Origin: Blattamonas nauphoetae
Taxonomy: Eukaryota > Preaxostyla > Oxymonadida
Length of the DNA: 64,000 nucleotides
Assembly (NCBI GenBank): GCA_033064195.1
Contig: JARBJD010000134.1
Location: 1-64,000, forward strand
Reading direction: 5' to 3'
Shown: positions 47,069-58,448 of the stretch, one piece after another
Position numbering within the stretch: position 1 is the first letter of the stretch
How the letters are laid out: every line of letters starts with the position of its first letter
The notes under the pieces: generated by a model
The model's input: the letters and a program-made list of their open reading frames with translations, nothing else
Databases searched by the model: none
What the model was told of the DNA's origin: nothing
Program-made: the position numbers and the translations under genes

Positions 47069-48076
47069 TTATAGAGGCAAAAGACAGTTCAATCCCAACA
47101 GATTCATGATAGAGAATGAGTAGATCCTCATATGCCCTCCAGAGTAGTTTGAATCGTGGCGAAGCAGTGCTTGTTCGAGTAATTCGTGAAACCCTTCCTG
47201 TTCCAGTGTCTGCAACAATATTCCCCATCTGCCCACACTTCCTGCCCCATTCTTCTTCCATTTGTAGATATTGTTGGACATGAATTTGATAACGAATGAC
47301 TTGGCGTCTTCGTCCACCTCTTTTGATAGAGGTGATTGAAAGACCATTGGGATGCGAGAAGAACAGACAAAATCCAGTGATGGTTGGTGGAAGACACTTA
47401 CTTCAAAGATTGAGGACATTAATTTCATTATTTCCTGGTATTCTTCGTCTCCTGTCGAGAGGCGACGATTGCGACTAATCTGGACGAGAGATGGTTCCAT
47501 CGGGATCAAAAGTTCATGCAACACTACATCTCGTATCGTTTGAGGGTGATCATTGAGAGTGGTGGAGAGGGATTGGATCGCATAAGGTGAGGCGAGACCG
47601 ATGCATCTTTGAGATATCATGAGGATGTTGTTCAGGATGCATTTGTCCTCTATCACAGACAAATCACGCAAGTGAGGTGTTGAAAGGACTCTGGAAACGA
47701 GGTTGGAGGAAAGAAGGGTCAGGGAGTCGGAGGAAGGATGACATTTGAGCCATCGATGAAGGAAGAGGAGAGTATCGCTGACAATCGAGATATGGGACGA
47801 AGAGCATAGCACAGCCACTGAATCCACGAACACAGCAGCGGGATTTGTGAGGCCTTGCCCGACAGTCTCCAACAAATTGTCGATACTGAATTCGGATTTG
47901 CTGCCCCTGCTGATCGACAGCAGACACTTAAAGCACTTCAAAAGGAGTGGTTCATCAAACGGAAAGTCACCTCTGACCATTGACACAAGGGATACAAAGA
48001 TTGGTGACACAGAATCAACTTGGATTTCAGTCGTCGCATCCCACTTCAGAAATGGAGAGAAATCTGGAGCAATCAT
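47069..48076 (-). CDS. ARM-like protein, single exon, 335 aa
   Basis: It starts MIAPDFSPFLKWDATT. Its FVSLVSMVRGDFPFDEPLLLKCFKCLLSI block has the same pattern as the plus-strand gene at 43099. Further helix pairs follow (LLFLHRWLKCHPS, KCILNNILMISQRC, FVIKFMSNNIYKW). There is no signal peptide. The body is uninterrupted; a GTAAGT inside it (after SSIFE) is probably not used, because the homologous gene reads through the same position. It ends NCLLPL-TAA. This is a soluble solenoid protein of unknown role. Confidence 0.65.
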   Translation of the reverse strand: MIAPDFSPFLKWDATTEIQVDSVSPIFVSLVSMVRGDFPFDEPLLLKCFKCLLSISRGSKSEFSIDNLLETVGQGLTNPAAVFVDSVAVLCSSSHISIVSDTLLFLHRWLKCHPSSDSLTLLSSNLVSRVLSTPHLRDLSVIEDKCILNNILMISQRCIGLASPYAIQSLSTTLNDHPQTIRDVVLHELLIPMEPSLVQISRNRRLSTGDEEYQEIMKLMSSIFEVSVFHQPSLDFVCSSRIPMVFQSPLSKEVDEDAKSFVIKFMSNNIYKWKKNGAGSVGRWGILLQTLEQEGFHELLEQALLRHDSNYSGGHMRIYSFSIMNLLGLNCLLPL

Positions 48077-48595
48077 TTGATGATGAGGAGAAAAAGACGG
48101 ACACCTTCTGAAGAGATCAGTTTTTGTGTTTCCGTGCCCAATGAAGGCATGACGGGAATGATGGAGCTAATCAATGGGACGATCAAACTCAACTATGAAT
48201 TCAACTAGCTTGATCTTCAGAGAATCGTGAAAGAGATGAAATATTAAAAATAACCGAAATGAAAGCAATGATAAGCATATCTCCAGCAACGACACCGAAA
48301 ACTCCCATGTGGTTTGATCAGATTCGCCATGAAACAGAATGACTAATCATTTAATTAATGGTCGTACCTGCTCTCTAAACAAGTCGAAACCCCCGATTCT
48401 CTGCTACTAAAGTGTGATGTTCGCTTCCAGGCCAGTTTGACGAACAATCGCACAGAATCAATCATCTCTCCCTCAACAGTGCAAACGGACAAAGATACCA
48501 ATTATTTCTGACACTGACTATCTTTCTAACCTTATTCAACGAACTCCATGCTAAACAAGCAAGATCAGCCCGTTACACCACCCATCAAAGTGACG
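48077..48595. other. Divergent intergenic region
   Basis: It lies between the ARM-like gene (minus) and the large surface gene (plus), so it should carry both promoters. No recognisable promoter motif, RNA gene or repeat was found. Confidence 0.4.
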
Positions 48596-50066
48596 ATGTC
48601 TTTTGTTTCTCTTGCATTAGTTTGGGCATGTTCATCCAGAACAACCAGCGACTGTGGAAGACTCTCGTTGTCTTCACTTCTCCTTCAGTCCGAAACTAAC
48701 TCTGAATCTCGTCCAATTTCGCGTTCAGTTCAATTGCCAGATTCAGCATGGAGAACAAGCCCAATCTCACTTTCTTCCGAATCCCTTTCCATAATTGGCC
48801 AGGAGATGACTATTCTCTCACCTGATTGGGGAAATGACTTGAATTCTTCTTCTGGAGGTGCATCCAATCACCGAAATCATCAGACGAGTTCTTCCTCCTC
48901 CATTTTCAGCATCAGGAATTCAACGATCGCTATGACTTCCCTCGTTTTCGATTTGCACTTCCCTCACGAAGGCTCTTGGTATGCGTGCTCTCTTACCTGG
49001 AATTCGCATGTTTCTGCTTCGTTGTCAACCTTCCTCGTCGATGCTGGAAAATCGCCGTTCGTGCTTGTTCCGTCGACCTCTGACTTGAACTCGGCGTGTT
49101 CTCTCACAGTCTCGCGTTGTATGCTCAAAAACGAGGACAAACAGATTGTTTCATTTTTGGAGATTGATCCTGCCCTTCCTTCAACAGAATCAATCTCAAT
49201 TTCGATTTCATCCCTCCAGCTGGACTCTCACACCCTCACATCCAACAGCGGACTGTCATTTTCGTCCTTGCCATCAGAATATGGCCTCACGAACGATTGG
49301 CAGATCCAATCCGTTGTGAGTGATTGCCAGTTCTTCAATCTCTCCTCCAGCCCTGCCCATCCCACATCTCGCAGTTTTCGTTGGCTTCGAGAGAGAATTG
49401 TTGGATGTGAAGTCAAATCAGTTCGGAACAATCTGGAAGGAACCTTGATGACAAGACTGGGAACGCAAAGTGAATTCTTGATTCAGAACAGCAGTTTGTT
49501 GGAATGTGTGAACGAGGCAGACGCCGATACAACCAAATCATATGACTCGATTCCTGAAATCACATCATCCGCCCAAAGAATCAATCATGGCTCTGATTTC
49601 ACACACTACGCCTTCCGAGGATGCACAATCAAAGCAACCAACATGACAACATCATTTGTCCTCATCACACTCAACCCACTTTCTGGAAATGTGGAATTCG
49701 TTGGATGTTCATTTGAGGTGGAATACAATACTCAACACAACACTCTCATCTCAGCAACAGCTGTTCGAGCGAACAAAGTGAAGTGTCTGATCGACACCTG
49801 CACTTTTAAGTTTTGGAGAGAGACCGAAACATCAACAGACAACAACCAAATCAGCCTTTCCAACTTTCAAGAAGTCAGCGTTGTCTCGTCGACCTTCTCC
49901 CCTCCATCCTCCAAGTTCTCCTCTGCACGTGCTCTTTACTTATCCAATCCTGTTTCCTTCCTGTTCTTCTCCAACAATACGTTCACCCGACAGACATCAA
50001 ACGGAAATGGAGGAGCTCTTTCATTGTCATTCTCGCTCATCCGCTTCTTCCACTGCCATTTCGAAG

Positions 50067-51712
50067 GGGGTTGACTATAATCAATCCGGCAAAGTATCTA
50101 TAATCAATCCATTTCGATCAATCCCATCCATCCACCATTTTCATCTTCTTTGACCGATCACACATCATTATTTCTCTTTCATCACTTTTTGAATGCTAAA
50201 ACGTGAAATGACCCACTAGTACTCGACTAGAACTCATCGAGCCGTGATCGACCCTTTGAGGATCGGAAATCCTGAATCGACAATTCAGTGAACATTCTCA
50301 TCCCAAACGCAACTGATCTTCAGTGGGATGTTCACATGATGACAGAACAGCATTCCGCTGATCTTCAGAAGACGTAAACGGACAGAACAGGCACGGCATG
50401 GGCAAAAACGAATTTCTCACTGCAATTCACGGGACATGATCGACAAAGAAGCTGTTACTCATTTATCAGAGGCAGAACTGGTGAGTGCTGACGATTCGAA
50501 GGAACAGACCATCCTAGTGTTGCGGTTCAGAGCAACTCGCTACTATCCATGCTGATGTGGCAAGAGTCCTCCATCTCCTCCGTGACAATAATTTCCAATA
50601 TGTGGCTCCATGTCTGATCACTTGGGAATCTGTCTTTCGATACGCCCTTCGGCTGGACGTCACCGATATCACAAATCCTGTCGTCAAGTTAAATTTGCGC
50701 TTCGGCGACATCTGTCCACTCTTTAAAAAGGCATATGAACAAGATACCACTCCAATTGACGACTCGCCTCCCCCTCCTCTTGCTCGTCGATTTGAAGACA
50801 TGGAATCTGAGGACGGCCACTTCGACACTTCAAAGATCGAGCAGTCAGTCAAAACAGCAATGGGCAACGCCGATGTGGGTGCCTACACATCTCTCTCATC
50901 TTATTCACCCGCCATCCTGGGTGGTATTTTCTATACTCCCAACATTGGCCATCTCATCAAACCAGAGAAGATGATCGTGTTGACAGAAGGGCAATGTTTC
51001 GGGAAAATCGACATTCTTCATCAATCAGATCAAGGAGAAGAACCTGGTGAAGGTTGCGATTTGTGGAGGACATCCCGTGAAGCAACCGCACCCGATGACG
51101 CATATTCTTGTGAATTTCGGGACAGGAACCGAATTGTATGTTCCAATCTCTTCCACACTTCCAAACAAACACGAGCTTCCATGCATCTTCATGCAAATGC
51201 CACCACACCACGATACCCTTCTACTCACCAGCTCTGTTCACTGCAGACGACTTTCAGAAGGTTTCAAGCGCTGTGGAGCTCGAATTAGGAAAATGTGCAT
51301 CCGGCCAAGTTCAGATGACCTCGAAATGCCGCGGAGACCCCTCCTCTCCAAGAAAACACCACCAATCTGGCCTCTCCACACTCTCAGCTGCAACCGTCGA
51401 CTATCAACCATCTGGAGCTCTTTTTGAGGTCGAAGATGAAACGAGATCCGTGATTCTGTTATAATTTAGTTCTTTATTCCACTTCATTGGCTTGATCGTT
51501 CCTTTTTCTGTTTCGTGACTTTCTCTCTTTTATGATCGACCATGAGAACGCAATTGATTTGAATAATCATTTCTTCACTTTTGAAACGCAACATGCATGA
51601 AAATGAATGGGTGAAGTGGGATTGGTCGAAGACTACGAAAATGTCGGATGGATGGGATTGATCGAAATGGATTGATTATAGATACTTTGCCGGATTGATT
51701 ATAGTCAACCCC
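50067..51712. mobile_element. Young DNA element with 67 bp terminal inverted repeats and 8 bp target duplication
   Basis: The ends are GGGGTTGACTATAATCAATC and its reverse complement. The inverted repeats match without error for about 67 bp. The host sequence TTTCGAAG is present at 50059-50066 and again at 51713-51720, an 8 bp target site duplication. The element lacks any recognisable transposase. An 8 bp duplication fits hAT, P or Merlin-type elements, and the GG-rich tip fits Merlin best, but this is weak. The perfect ends and duplication indicate a recent insertion. It is probably non-autonomous and carries a captured gene. Confidence 0.9.
50436..51464 (+). CDS. Unrecognised spliced gene carried by the TIR element
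   Basis: Exon 1 (50436-50480, MIDKEAVTHLSEAEL) ends at a canonical GTGAGT. A 37 nt intron (50481-50517) leads to CCGSEQLATIHADVARVLHL, open to about 51020 (LRDNNFQYVAPCLI, YSPAILGGIFYTPN, KPEKMIVLTEGQCFG). Beyond that, coding-like text continues in other frames (THILVNFGTGTELYV; FTADDFQKVSSAVELEL) to a TAA at 51464, so the gene appears broken in about two places or contains introns I cannot place. The sequence has no DDE transposase, helicase or integrase motif. An intron inside a mobile element suggests captured host DNA. Confidence 0.45.
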
Positions 51713-54700
51713 TTTCGAAGGCAACAAGGCCCTCAACGGCGGAGCAGTCTACGCAGCATCGCTCTATCATTACTTTATCTCCTGCACATTCACGCGAAAC
51801 GAAGCGACAAAATGGGGAGGAGCGATTTATTCGAGCTATCTCATGCGATTGAGGATGTTTGATTGCCATTTTAATGAAAATCAGGCCTTCTGGAAGGACG
51901 AGAACGACGAAACACAACTGGCACATTATCGAGGCAACGACACCTTCGCTTTTCATTCTAATCCGAATGGAATAGATTCAACAACTGTGTTTGGATGCAC
52001 GTCGACTTCAGACTCGCCAAAATATGGATATTTTTATGATTATCTCGTCAATGGAAATCATAAAAACGAAGACATCCTCCTCCCATCCCCATCCGGCTCG
52101 AGATTCTCAAATATCTTCTTCGTGGAAGCAGGAGAGAGTGGAACGTGTTCGAAGGGAGATCCGTGTGGGAGTCTGGGCGCAGCTCTTTCTGAACTCAGCA
52201 CTGGTTCGTCTCTCATCAACCTCGGAAATGGAATCTTCGAAGAAGGCTCTCTGGACATCTCCAAACGAGTTGAACTGCGAGGCCTCGGCTTCTTTGTGAA
52301 CACATCCACCTTCACCACTCTGAAAACGTCGTGTGTTGTGTCTGGTGGTGGAAATGTGACTCTGATGTCACTCTCATTGAAGCCACTGACCGCAAGCTCG
52401 ACTGTTTTCACAATGCAGTCAACAAGCCAGTCCTTCCTGTCGAATGTGAAGATCGAGTGCATTTCTGGCCATCTCGCCACTCTCCTCTCGTTCTCGTCTG
52501 GCAGCTCGACTGTCCACAGCAGCTGGTTGAGTTCGATCAAGATGCAGAATCATGCAGCGATCGAAATCACAGGAAGCGCATCTGTCACATTCCACGCAGC
52601 GTGGTTCATGGAACTGACTCGTGTGAATGGGAATGGAGGGAGTTGCATTGATTCTGAGACATCTGGAGTGATCTCGTTCATCCAGACGAACATGGCTCAT
52701 TGCTCATCTTCTGGTCGTGCTGGCTGTTTGGATCTCCTCGCTTCATCATCGAACAGTCAAGTCACTGTTTCTTCACTAATCTTCACGAAGAACACAGCCA
52801 ACTCCTCTCTCTCTCTTTTCGGGAATGACGTCGTTCACACCGGCTTTGTTCCATCCAAAATCAGCTCACTCTCGAACTGTCGATCACTCAGTGTTCTCCC
52901 ACACATTCTCGTCAACGAAACGTCAGGATCGAACCTTGTGTGTCCAAAGCGCTACTTCACTACCGATGGAATCGACCATCCATTCGCGACAGACTTCGAG
53001 CGGGGAGTTCCAGTGTCGTGGTTCAGTGGATTTCAGGAGGAGATTGATGCAATGATGGAATCTTCAACTGAGGTTCAACTTCGCATATCGGGATCTCAGA
53101 ACTTCACACCATTCGAGGTCACCAGAAAGTCCATTTTCATTCGGTCATGTTCACTCGCCCCTCAATTCTACAATCAACGACTTGTGTTTGTGGGAGATGC
53201 TGGAATCGTAAGATTTGCCGAGGTAACAATGAAATTCTCGAACGCTCCAACTGTCACTCCGTTTGTTGTTGCTCAAACAGCGAACACGCTCTGTCTCCAG
53301 TCTATCACCATCACATTGTCAGGATCTCAACAAAACGTTCCGATAATCCAATGCAATGGAGGAACACTCCAGTTTGACAGAGCAACATTTTCGACACCAT
53401 CTGGTCTGGTCTTGACTGGATGCTCGTTCATTGAATGCTCAGCAACGAGTCTCGAGTTTTTAGCTTCGTCGATTGCGAATGTGACGTCTGACCAAGACGG
53501 GGCGGTGTTCCACGCAACAAACTGTTCATTCCAAAGTTTGAGCTCGTCGTTCAAAAACTGTCGAGCGAGAAATGGAGGAGCAGTGGCGATTGAGCTGTCT
53601 GGCTCGAAGACAATTCTGGTGACACACGAAAGCACATCGGCCTTCGCCACGTCATTCTCAGAATGTGAGGCAGTTGGAGAGAGTTCAGGCGGATCGAACT
53701 CGCTGGGACGAGGAGGAGCATTGTTCGTTTCTGGGACATCGACTCACTCGACACCGATCCTCTTCTTCAGCTCGTCGACCAACCACGCTCGATTTGAAGG
53801 AAACCTTGCAGATCTGGGAATGGACCTCTTCATCACGTCGGATCTGTTCAATGGAAAAGGAACAGATGCGATCGCTTCGTTCGGTGGTGGTTCGATGAGT
53901 GCTGACGACCATGTCGCGATCGAAGGTCGACCATCGTCTGATTCGGAACTGATTGGTCTTCTGATCCCAACCCCGAAAGTGTCAGTGAATGGATCGATCA
54001 CAGAAATCATGACCGGATTGAGTGGACAGGACAATGAGAGCTGCAAATGGACATCGACATTCTGTGCGACACTCGGATATGGAATCGGACATCTGACGAA
54101 GAAGTATTCAACAGGCGAGCTTTTCCCGCAGTCGATCCAATTTGTGTGGAACATGACATACAACGAGACAGGAGTGGTTGTGAATGATCAGGACGTGTCT
54201 GTGAGTGGGACGACAGCGAAGACGCCTTCGCAAGCGACAGTTCTTCGGACGATTGTGGAGATTGTGCCAACGACAACAGCATCGTCACTCTTCACAATCA
54301 AGAATGGTTCCAAACTGTCTGTTTCTGGACTCGATCTTCGTGCGATTGGGAAGTGTGGGCTGTTCGATTTGGAGGCGGATGGAGATTGTCTGATTGTGTC
54401 TGATGTTGGTGTAGTGTGCTCAGATGGGACAGAATATTCGAAGGCGTTGATCAAATCGAGTGGTCGGCCTGTTTCGATTGATTCGTGCACGTTCAACACT
54501 TCGAACGGTGGAACAGCGACGCTCACCCATCCACTCATCCAGCTCCTCCCTCCATCAGCCGATGTTGTTCCGTCAGCTGCAATCACTCTTCGCTCTGTCA
54601 GCATCTCGTCGTTCAAGTCGACAAGGATGATTGTTGAGATCGACACGGATGGACTGATTTCCGTTCTGAACACACTCTTCTCATCGTGTTCGTGTTCTTC

Positions 54701-55368
54701 AGAAATGAACGGAAAAGTGATTCTTGTGAAAACATCGAATTTGGACGAGTCGATCACGAAAGAGCGTTGGAGTGGAAGTGTTGTGGAAGAAGTGGAGCCG
54801 AGCTGGTTCTACGGGCAGGATCGCTCTCTTGCTTCCACTTCTGGCCTGTTCGAGGTGTCTCTTCTGTTGATGTTGGGGGATGGTCCGTCCGACACTATTC
54901 TTGTTTCGTCGACATCGCATTCCAGTTCTCACATCAACTGTGGATCGTCTGCTCTGCCCTGCTCGACTTTCGAAGCCTCTCTTCGCTCCTCCACGAATCA
55001 CTCCATCCACTCCATCGTCCTCGCCCAGCCAAGTCTCTTGGAATCGCAATTCGTCGCTGAATCTTCACTCACCATCCTATCACAAACTGGAAAGCATGTT
55101 CTCACACTCCAATCTTCAGCACAATTTGGAGTCGACGATGACTCGGCTGTTCTTCTTCTTTCATCGCTTGAGATGCCGATTGATCCAACATGCTCGTCGT
55201 CTCCTGTCTTTCTGGCTTCGAAGGGTGAATTGCACCTCTCGTCATGTCAAATCGGATCAGATTCGCTCGCTCTCCTTCCTTCTGACGTGACAACTCTCAT
55301 CCAAGTGCTCGACACTGGAACGTTGGAAATGACAGACACGTCAATCCAAAATATCCAATTCACTCATC

Positions 55369-55743
55369 CCTTTAACAACAAACCGGGGACATCAACATAC
55401 GAGAGAGAGCCGCGAAATGATTAAGGGCTGGCCAAGGTCAACATGACCAAACAATAATCAAGTTTTAGCTGTTAATGAAAACTCCCATCAAAGGAACAAA
55501 GTGTACACAGTGATGGATCTGCCCTCAAGGGCTGTTGATGCCAAAAAAAAAGGTATTCCTGATTGGATCTTACCCAGAAATCCCTAACAGGGAACAAAAA
55601 CTGGGGGAACAGAGTCGAAAACGACCCATCGGGCGATGCAAAGGATCGCCCGTGTGGGTTGACCACAATCAGGACCACTGACACGAGCTGGAGGAGGTGT
55701 GTGTCAGGGTTGTATGTTGATGTCCCCGGTTTGTTGTTAAAGG
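55369..55743. repeat. 375 bp segment bounded by 32 bp inverted repeats, with an additional direct copy at about 55767
   Basis: The ends are CCTTTAACAACAAACCGGGG... at 55369-55400 and its reverse complement at 55712-55743. A third, imperfect direct copy (AAACCGGGTCCCTCAACATA) starts near 55769. No target duplication flanks the pair (left CACTCATC, right ACTTCGAT). The interior is non-coding. It could be a short inverted-repeat element or a recombination scar. It terminates the surface-protein reading frame. Confidence 0.7.
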
Positions 55744-55800
55744 ACTTCGATAAATCTCAGTCCACAACCAAACCGGGTCCCTCAACATACGAGTATTGAA

Positions 55801-56107
55801 AGGCTCATGCACGGGATTGGTGCTAAGAAAAGCGAGTAATGAGAAGAAAATAAAGATATCTTTTAGGATCAGTATTTGGCCGTGAGTCTCGTTGGAGCTG
55901 ACACCGCCTGGGCGACTGCTCGTGATCTAAAGAGAATGACAATCGGAGGGGAGCTGGGCTGTTTACCTGACAGTGATGAGGAAGCATCTTGATCCATCTG
56001 TGCTCCATCTCCCCCATCACTGCGCCCCTGGACCCAGCGCCCCTCAACACCGATCCCAACTGCGTCAGTTTCATCCTACCTCGCGCCATCCTCGCGCTTC
56101 AAGCTGA
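55801..56107. other. Non-coding stretch before the minisatellite
   Basis: No supported gene is seen. The reading frame that later crosses the minisatellite begins at 55989 but has no family resemblance. Confidence 0.35.
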
Positions 56108-56450
56108 GGTGAGGAGACTCACTGTGTGTGTGAGGAGGCAACTCGACTCACTGTTTGTGAGGAGGCAACTCGACTCACTGTTTGTGAGGAGGCAACTCGA
56201 CTCACTGTTTGTGAGGAGGCAACTCGACTCACTGTTTGTGAGGAGGCAACTCGACTCACTGTTTGTGAGGAGGCAACTCGACTCACTGTTTGTGAGGAGG
56301 CAACTCGACTCACTGTTTGTGAGGAGGCAACTCGACTCACTGTTTGTGAGGAGGCAACTCGACTCACTGTTTGTGAGGAGGCAACTCGACTCACTGTTTG
56401 TGAGGAGGCAACTCGACCCACTATTGGTGAGGAGACATCTCGACTCAGAC
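56108..56450. repeat. 27 bp minisatellite, about 11 nearly identical copies
   Basis: The unit is ACTGTTTGTGAGGAGGCAAC plus TCGACTC (27 bp). The inner copies are identical, and the first and last show substitutions (ACTGTGTGTG, ACTATTGGTG). Because 27 is a multiple of three and no stop occurs in several frames, long readings appear on both strands (for example VRRQLDSLF repeated). The open frames are therefore a by-product of the repeat and not evidence of genes. Confidence 0.95.
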
Positions 56451-57104
56451 TGTGTGTGTGGGGAGACGTACACTTCCTTCCTTCCGTCCACGTCAGACCT
56501 CCTTCAACAAAACAACACACCTTGATTCTGTCTCTCTCTTGCCGAGTGGCTTCGTCTCAATCATCCCCTCATCAATGACTTGACATCTTCCTTGTCGTAA
56601 CCCCTCACAATCATTGCCTGCTTCTCCTCTTCAACATGGCTTCACTCCAAGTTGCTTGATATCTGTCATTCATCCATCTATCCCTCTGGTTGCCTGACCT
56701 GCACCGCTGAGTGCAAAAAGGAGTTCGTCCCCAGTCACATCACTCAAGGGAAGCGCCTTGGAAAAAAGAGTCCACAAGTCTGGCTGGTTAGCGATTTAAT
56801 AATATGTTAGCGGGAGAAATAGGGGAGGTTTCACAGATCTCATGCACGAAGGGAACTCACGATTATGTATCCTCCACATCGTGTCTTTCATTCATCTTGT
56901 CCCCACTGTAGACAATTAACGTTGTCTCTGTCTGAAACTTTCTGATTCTAAATAAGATCTGTTCGAGAGGAACTGCCATGTTGTTCCTCGTAACACTGCT
57001 TCCATCTAGTTCACCAAAAAAGTTGGAGTTGCTTCTGTCAGCGGCACAGCACGCAAGAAGGAAGAAGCAGTGAGGAAGAAAGAAGGAACGAGCACGAGCT
57101 GAAG
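56451..57104. other. Unassigned stretch after the minisatellite
   Basis: No intact gene is seen. The last 60 bp (GAAGAAGCAGTGAGGAAGAA) read as charged Lys/Glu-rich codons and may be the worn coiled-coil part of the fragment that follows. Confidence 0.35.
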
Positions 57105-57430
57105 ATGGCTGAGTCGCTGAACGGTTCTGTCTTCACTCGCAGTGGAGGAGGGAGTGAGTGTTCAACACTCCTCTTTGCCGAGTTTGGGAAAGTCGTCGTC
57201 AGATTCTCTTTTACTTTCCAAACAATCACATTCTGCAATCGAATCGGCATCGTTCCATCTGAATTCAGACAATCGATATATTCGCCAACACAGCTCGTGG
57301 TTCAACTGTCTCAGGATGGACGGACACAACTAACTTTCCCTCCAACAATCCTGTCCCTTTCCGATTCGCTGTGATCATTTTCAAACTGGTGGATGAGGTT
57401 GAGATTGAATCTGGAAGTTGTGGAAGAGTT
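57105..57430 (+). pseudogene. Decayed fragment of the SPRY-like domain found in the kinase at 40771-42893
   Basis: FAEFGKVVVRFSFTFQ corresponds to IEFGAVVARMSLTIRK of the kinase protein. QLSQDGRTQLTF followed, one base out of frame, by NNPVPFRFAVIIFKLVDEVEIES corresponds to KLSQDGETQPVFFSNIPVPF and EIES. At least one frameshift and a missing middle part mark it as a relic. No kinase domain precedes it. Confidence 0.6.
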
Positions 57431-58448
57431 GCAGATGGTTGTGGTGTCGATTGAAGTTTGGTTGGTCAAGAATTCATGGAAGATCACTTGTCTCCGAGTG
57501 TGATCCCGTACTGAGACCCCAGTGATGATTCTGAATTGCGTCACGAGCTTTCCTGGAGTCGCTGTGACCGATGCTGGGTCCATCTTTCCCAACTGGGATA
57601 TATTGGGGGTAATTTCGAACACCTGCAAAGGTCCTTGTAGTGTTCAGTTTCGTGTACACGAACAATCTCTCCGAACCCATATGGAAGAGGATCTTCCACT
57701 CTCTGAGAGAATCCTCGTTCATGATCAAGGAAACTTTCTGTCACTGCCGGTTCGGGAACAACCCCACCCATCCGTATTGGTATTGGCTACGTGAGCCAGA
57801 ATGATCTACCGGCTGTTCATTAAGTCGCATTCCATCACTACTCAGGTGTCCTCTCCATCATTTCTTGTTCCTTCGGAACCACTATCTTCTCCGTCGAAGA
57901 TGGTTGAACTGCGTTTCTGACTTGATTGAGCTACATCGTGTTTGTAGTAATCAAGTTCACTTCACTACGCAGACACTAATCACAACAGCAGTGAGTTTTG
58001 ACCAAGTTATTCCGAATGTCAACTATCTTTCGTCATGTTCGAACGAGGATGTAAGCTCGATCCCTTTCAGAAGGCTGGAGCCCGTGGAGAAAGGTGATTG
58101 ATGGATTTCCTGTTGAATCCCGAGTCGGCTCCGTGGACGTTTCCCTATCACCTGAACGAAGGTGTCAGAGGAAGAAGACAACGATCTTCTTCCCACACTG
58201 CTTGTTCCGATTCCCAGAAGCGGATTGTGACGAGTTTGCGCTTCCAACTGAGTACTCTGATGATGGTACAGTGCCCACGGAAATTAACTACGCCCCAGGA
58301 TTAAGAAAACAGAAAAACAGACTTTAATCATTTCATGAGATGATATCATATGTGTGCACTGACTTAGTATGAAAATCTGAAAGGTGAGTGGTGAACGATC
58401 AAAACCGACATAAAGACTTTTTCATCAATTGCTCCGTCGGTTCGAGGA
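57431..58448. other. Unassigned degenerate stretch up to the Tc1 element
   Basis: Short frames (RVHEQSLRTH, KKTTIFFPHCLFRFPE) look like scraps of former coding DNA, but I cannot assign a family. The left end of the Tc1 element should lie between about 58330 and 58448. Confidence 0.3.

Larger units (their letters stand above)
48596..55424 (+). pseudogene. Very large beta-helix surface protein gene, split by a 1,646 bp element and with a disturbed 3' end
   Basis: The start at 48596 gives MSFVSLALVWACSS, a signal peptide; an ATG at 48548 is in frame but would bury it. The ectodomain has hundreds of residues of beta-helix rungs rich in Ser, Thr, Asn and Cys with GG turns (GNGGAL, GGAIYSS, RNGGAVAI, GRGGALFV), and the EAGESGTCSKGDPCGSL segment recurs later as SSTSHSSSHINCGSSALPCS, indicating at least two ectodomain repeats. 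The frame is open from 48596 to the element at 50067 and from 51713 on to 55424, about 1,730 codons in all. The final codons (PFNNKPGTSTYERE) lie in an inverted repeat. No transmembrane tail follows, unlike the gene at 20396-22177. Confidence 0.75.

Noticed and set aside
56108-56450. CRISPR-like array
   Set aside because: The copies are contiguous with no unique spacers, and the genome is eukaryotic.
55989-56578. Overlapping proteins of 130-178 residues on both strands
   Set aside because: They are translations of a 27 bp minisatellite whose unit is a multiple of three and stop-free in several frames.
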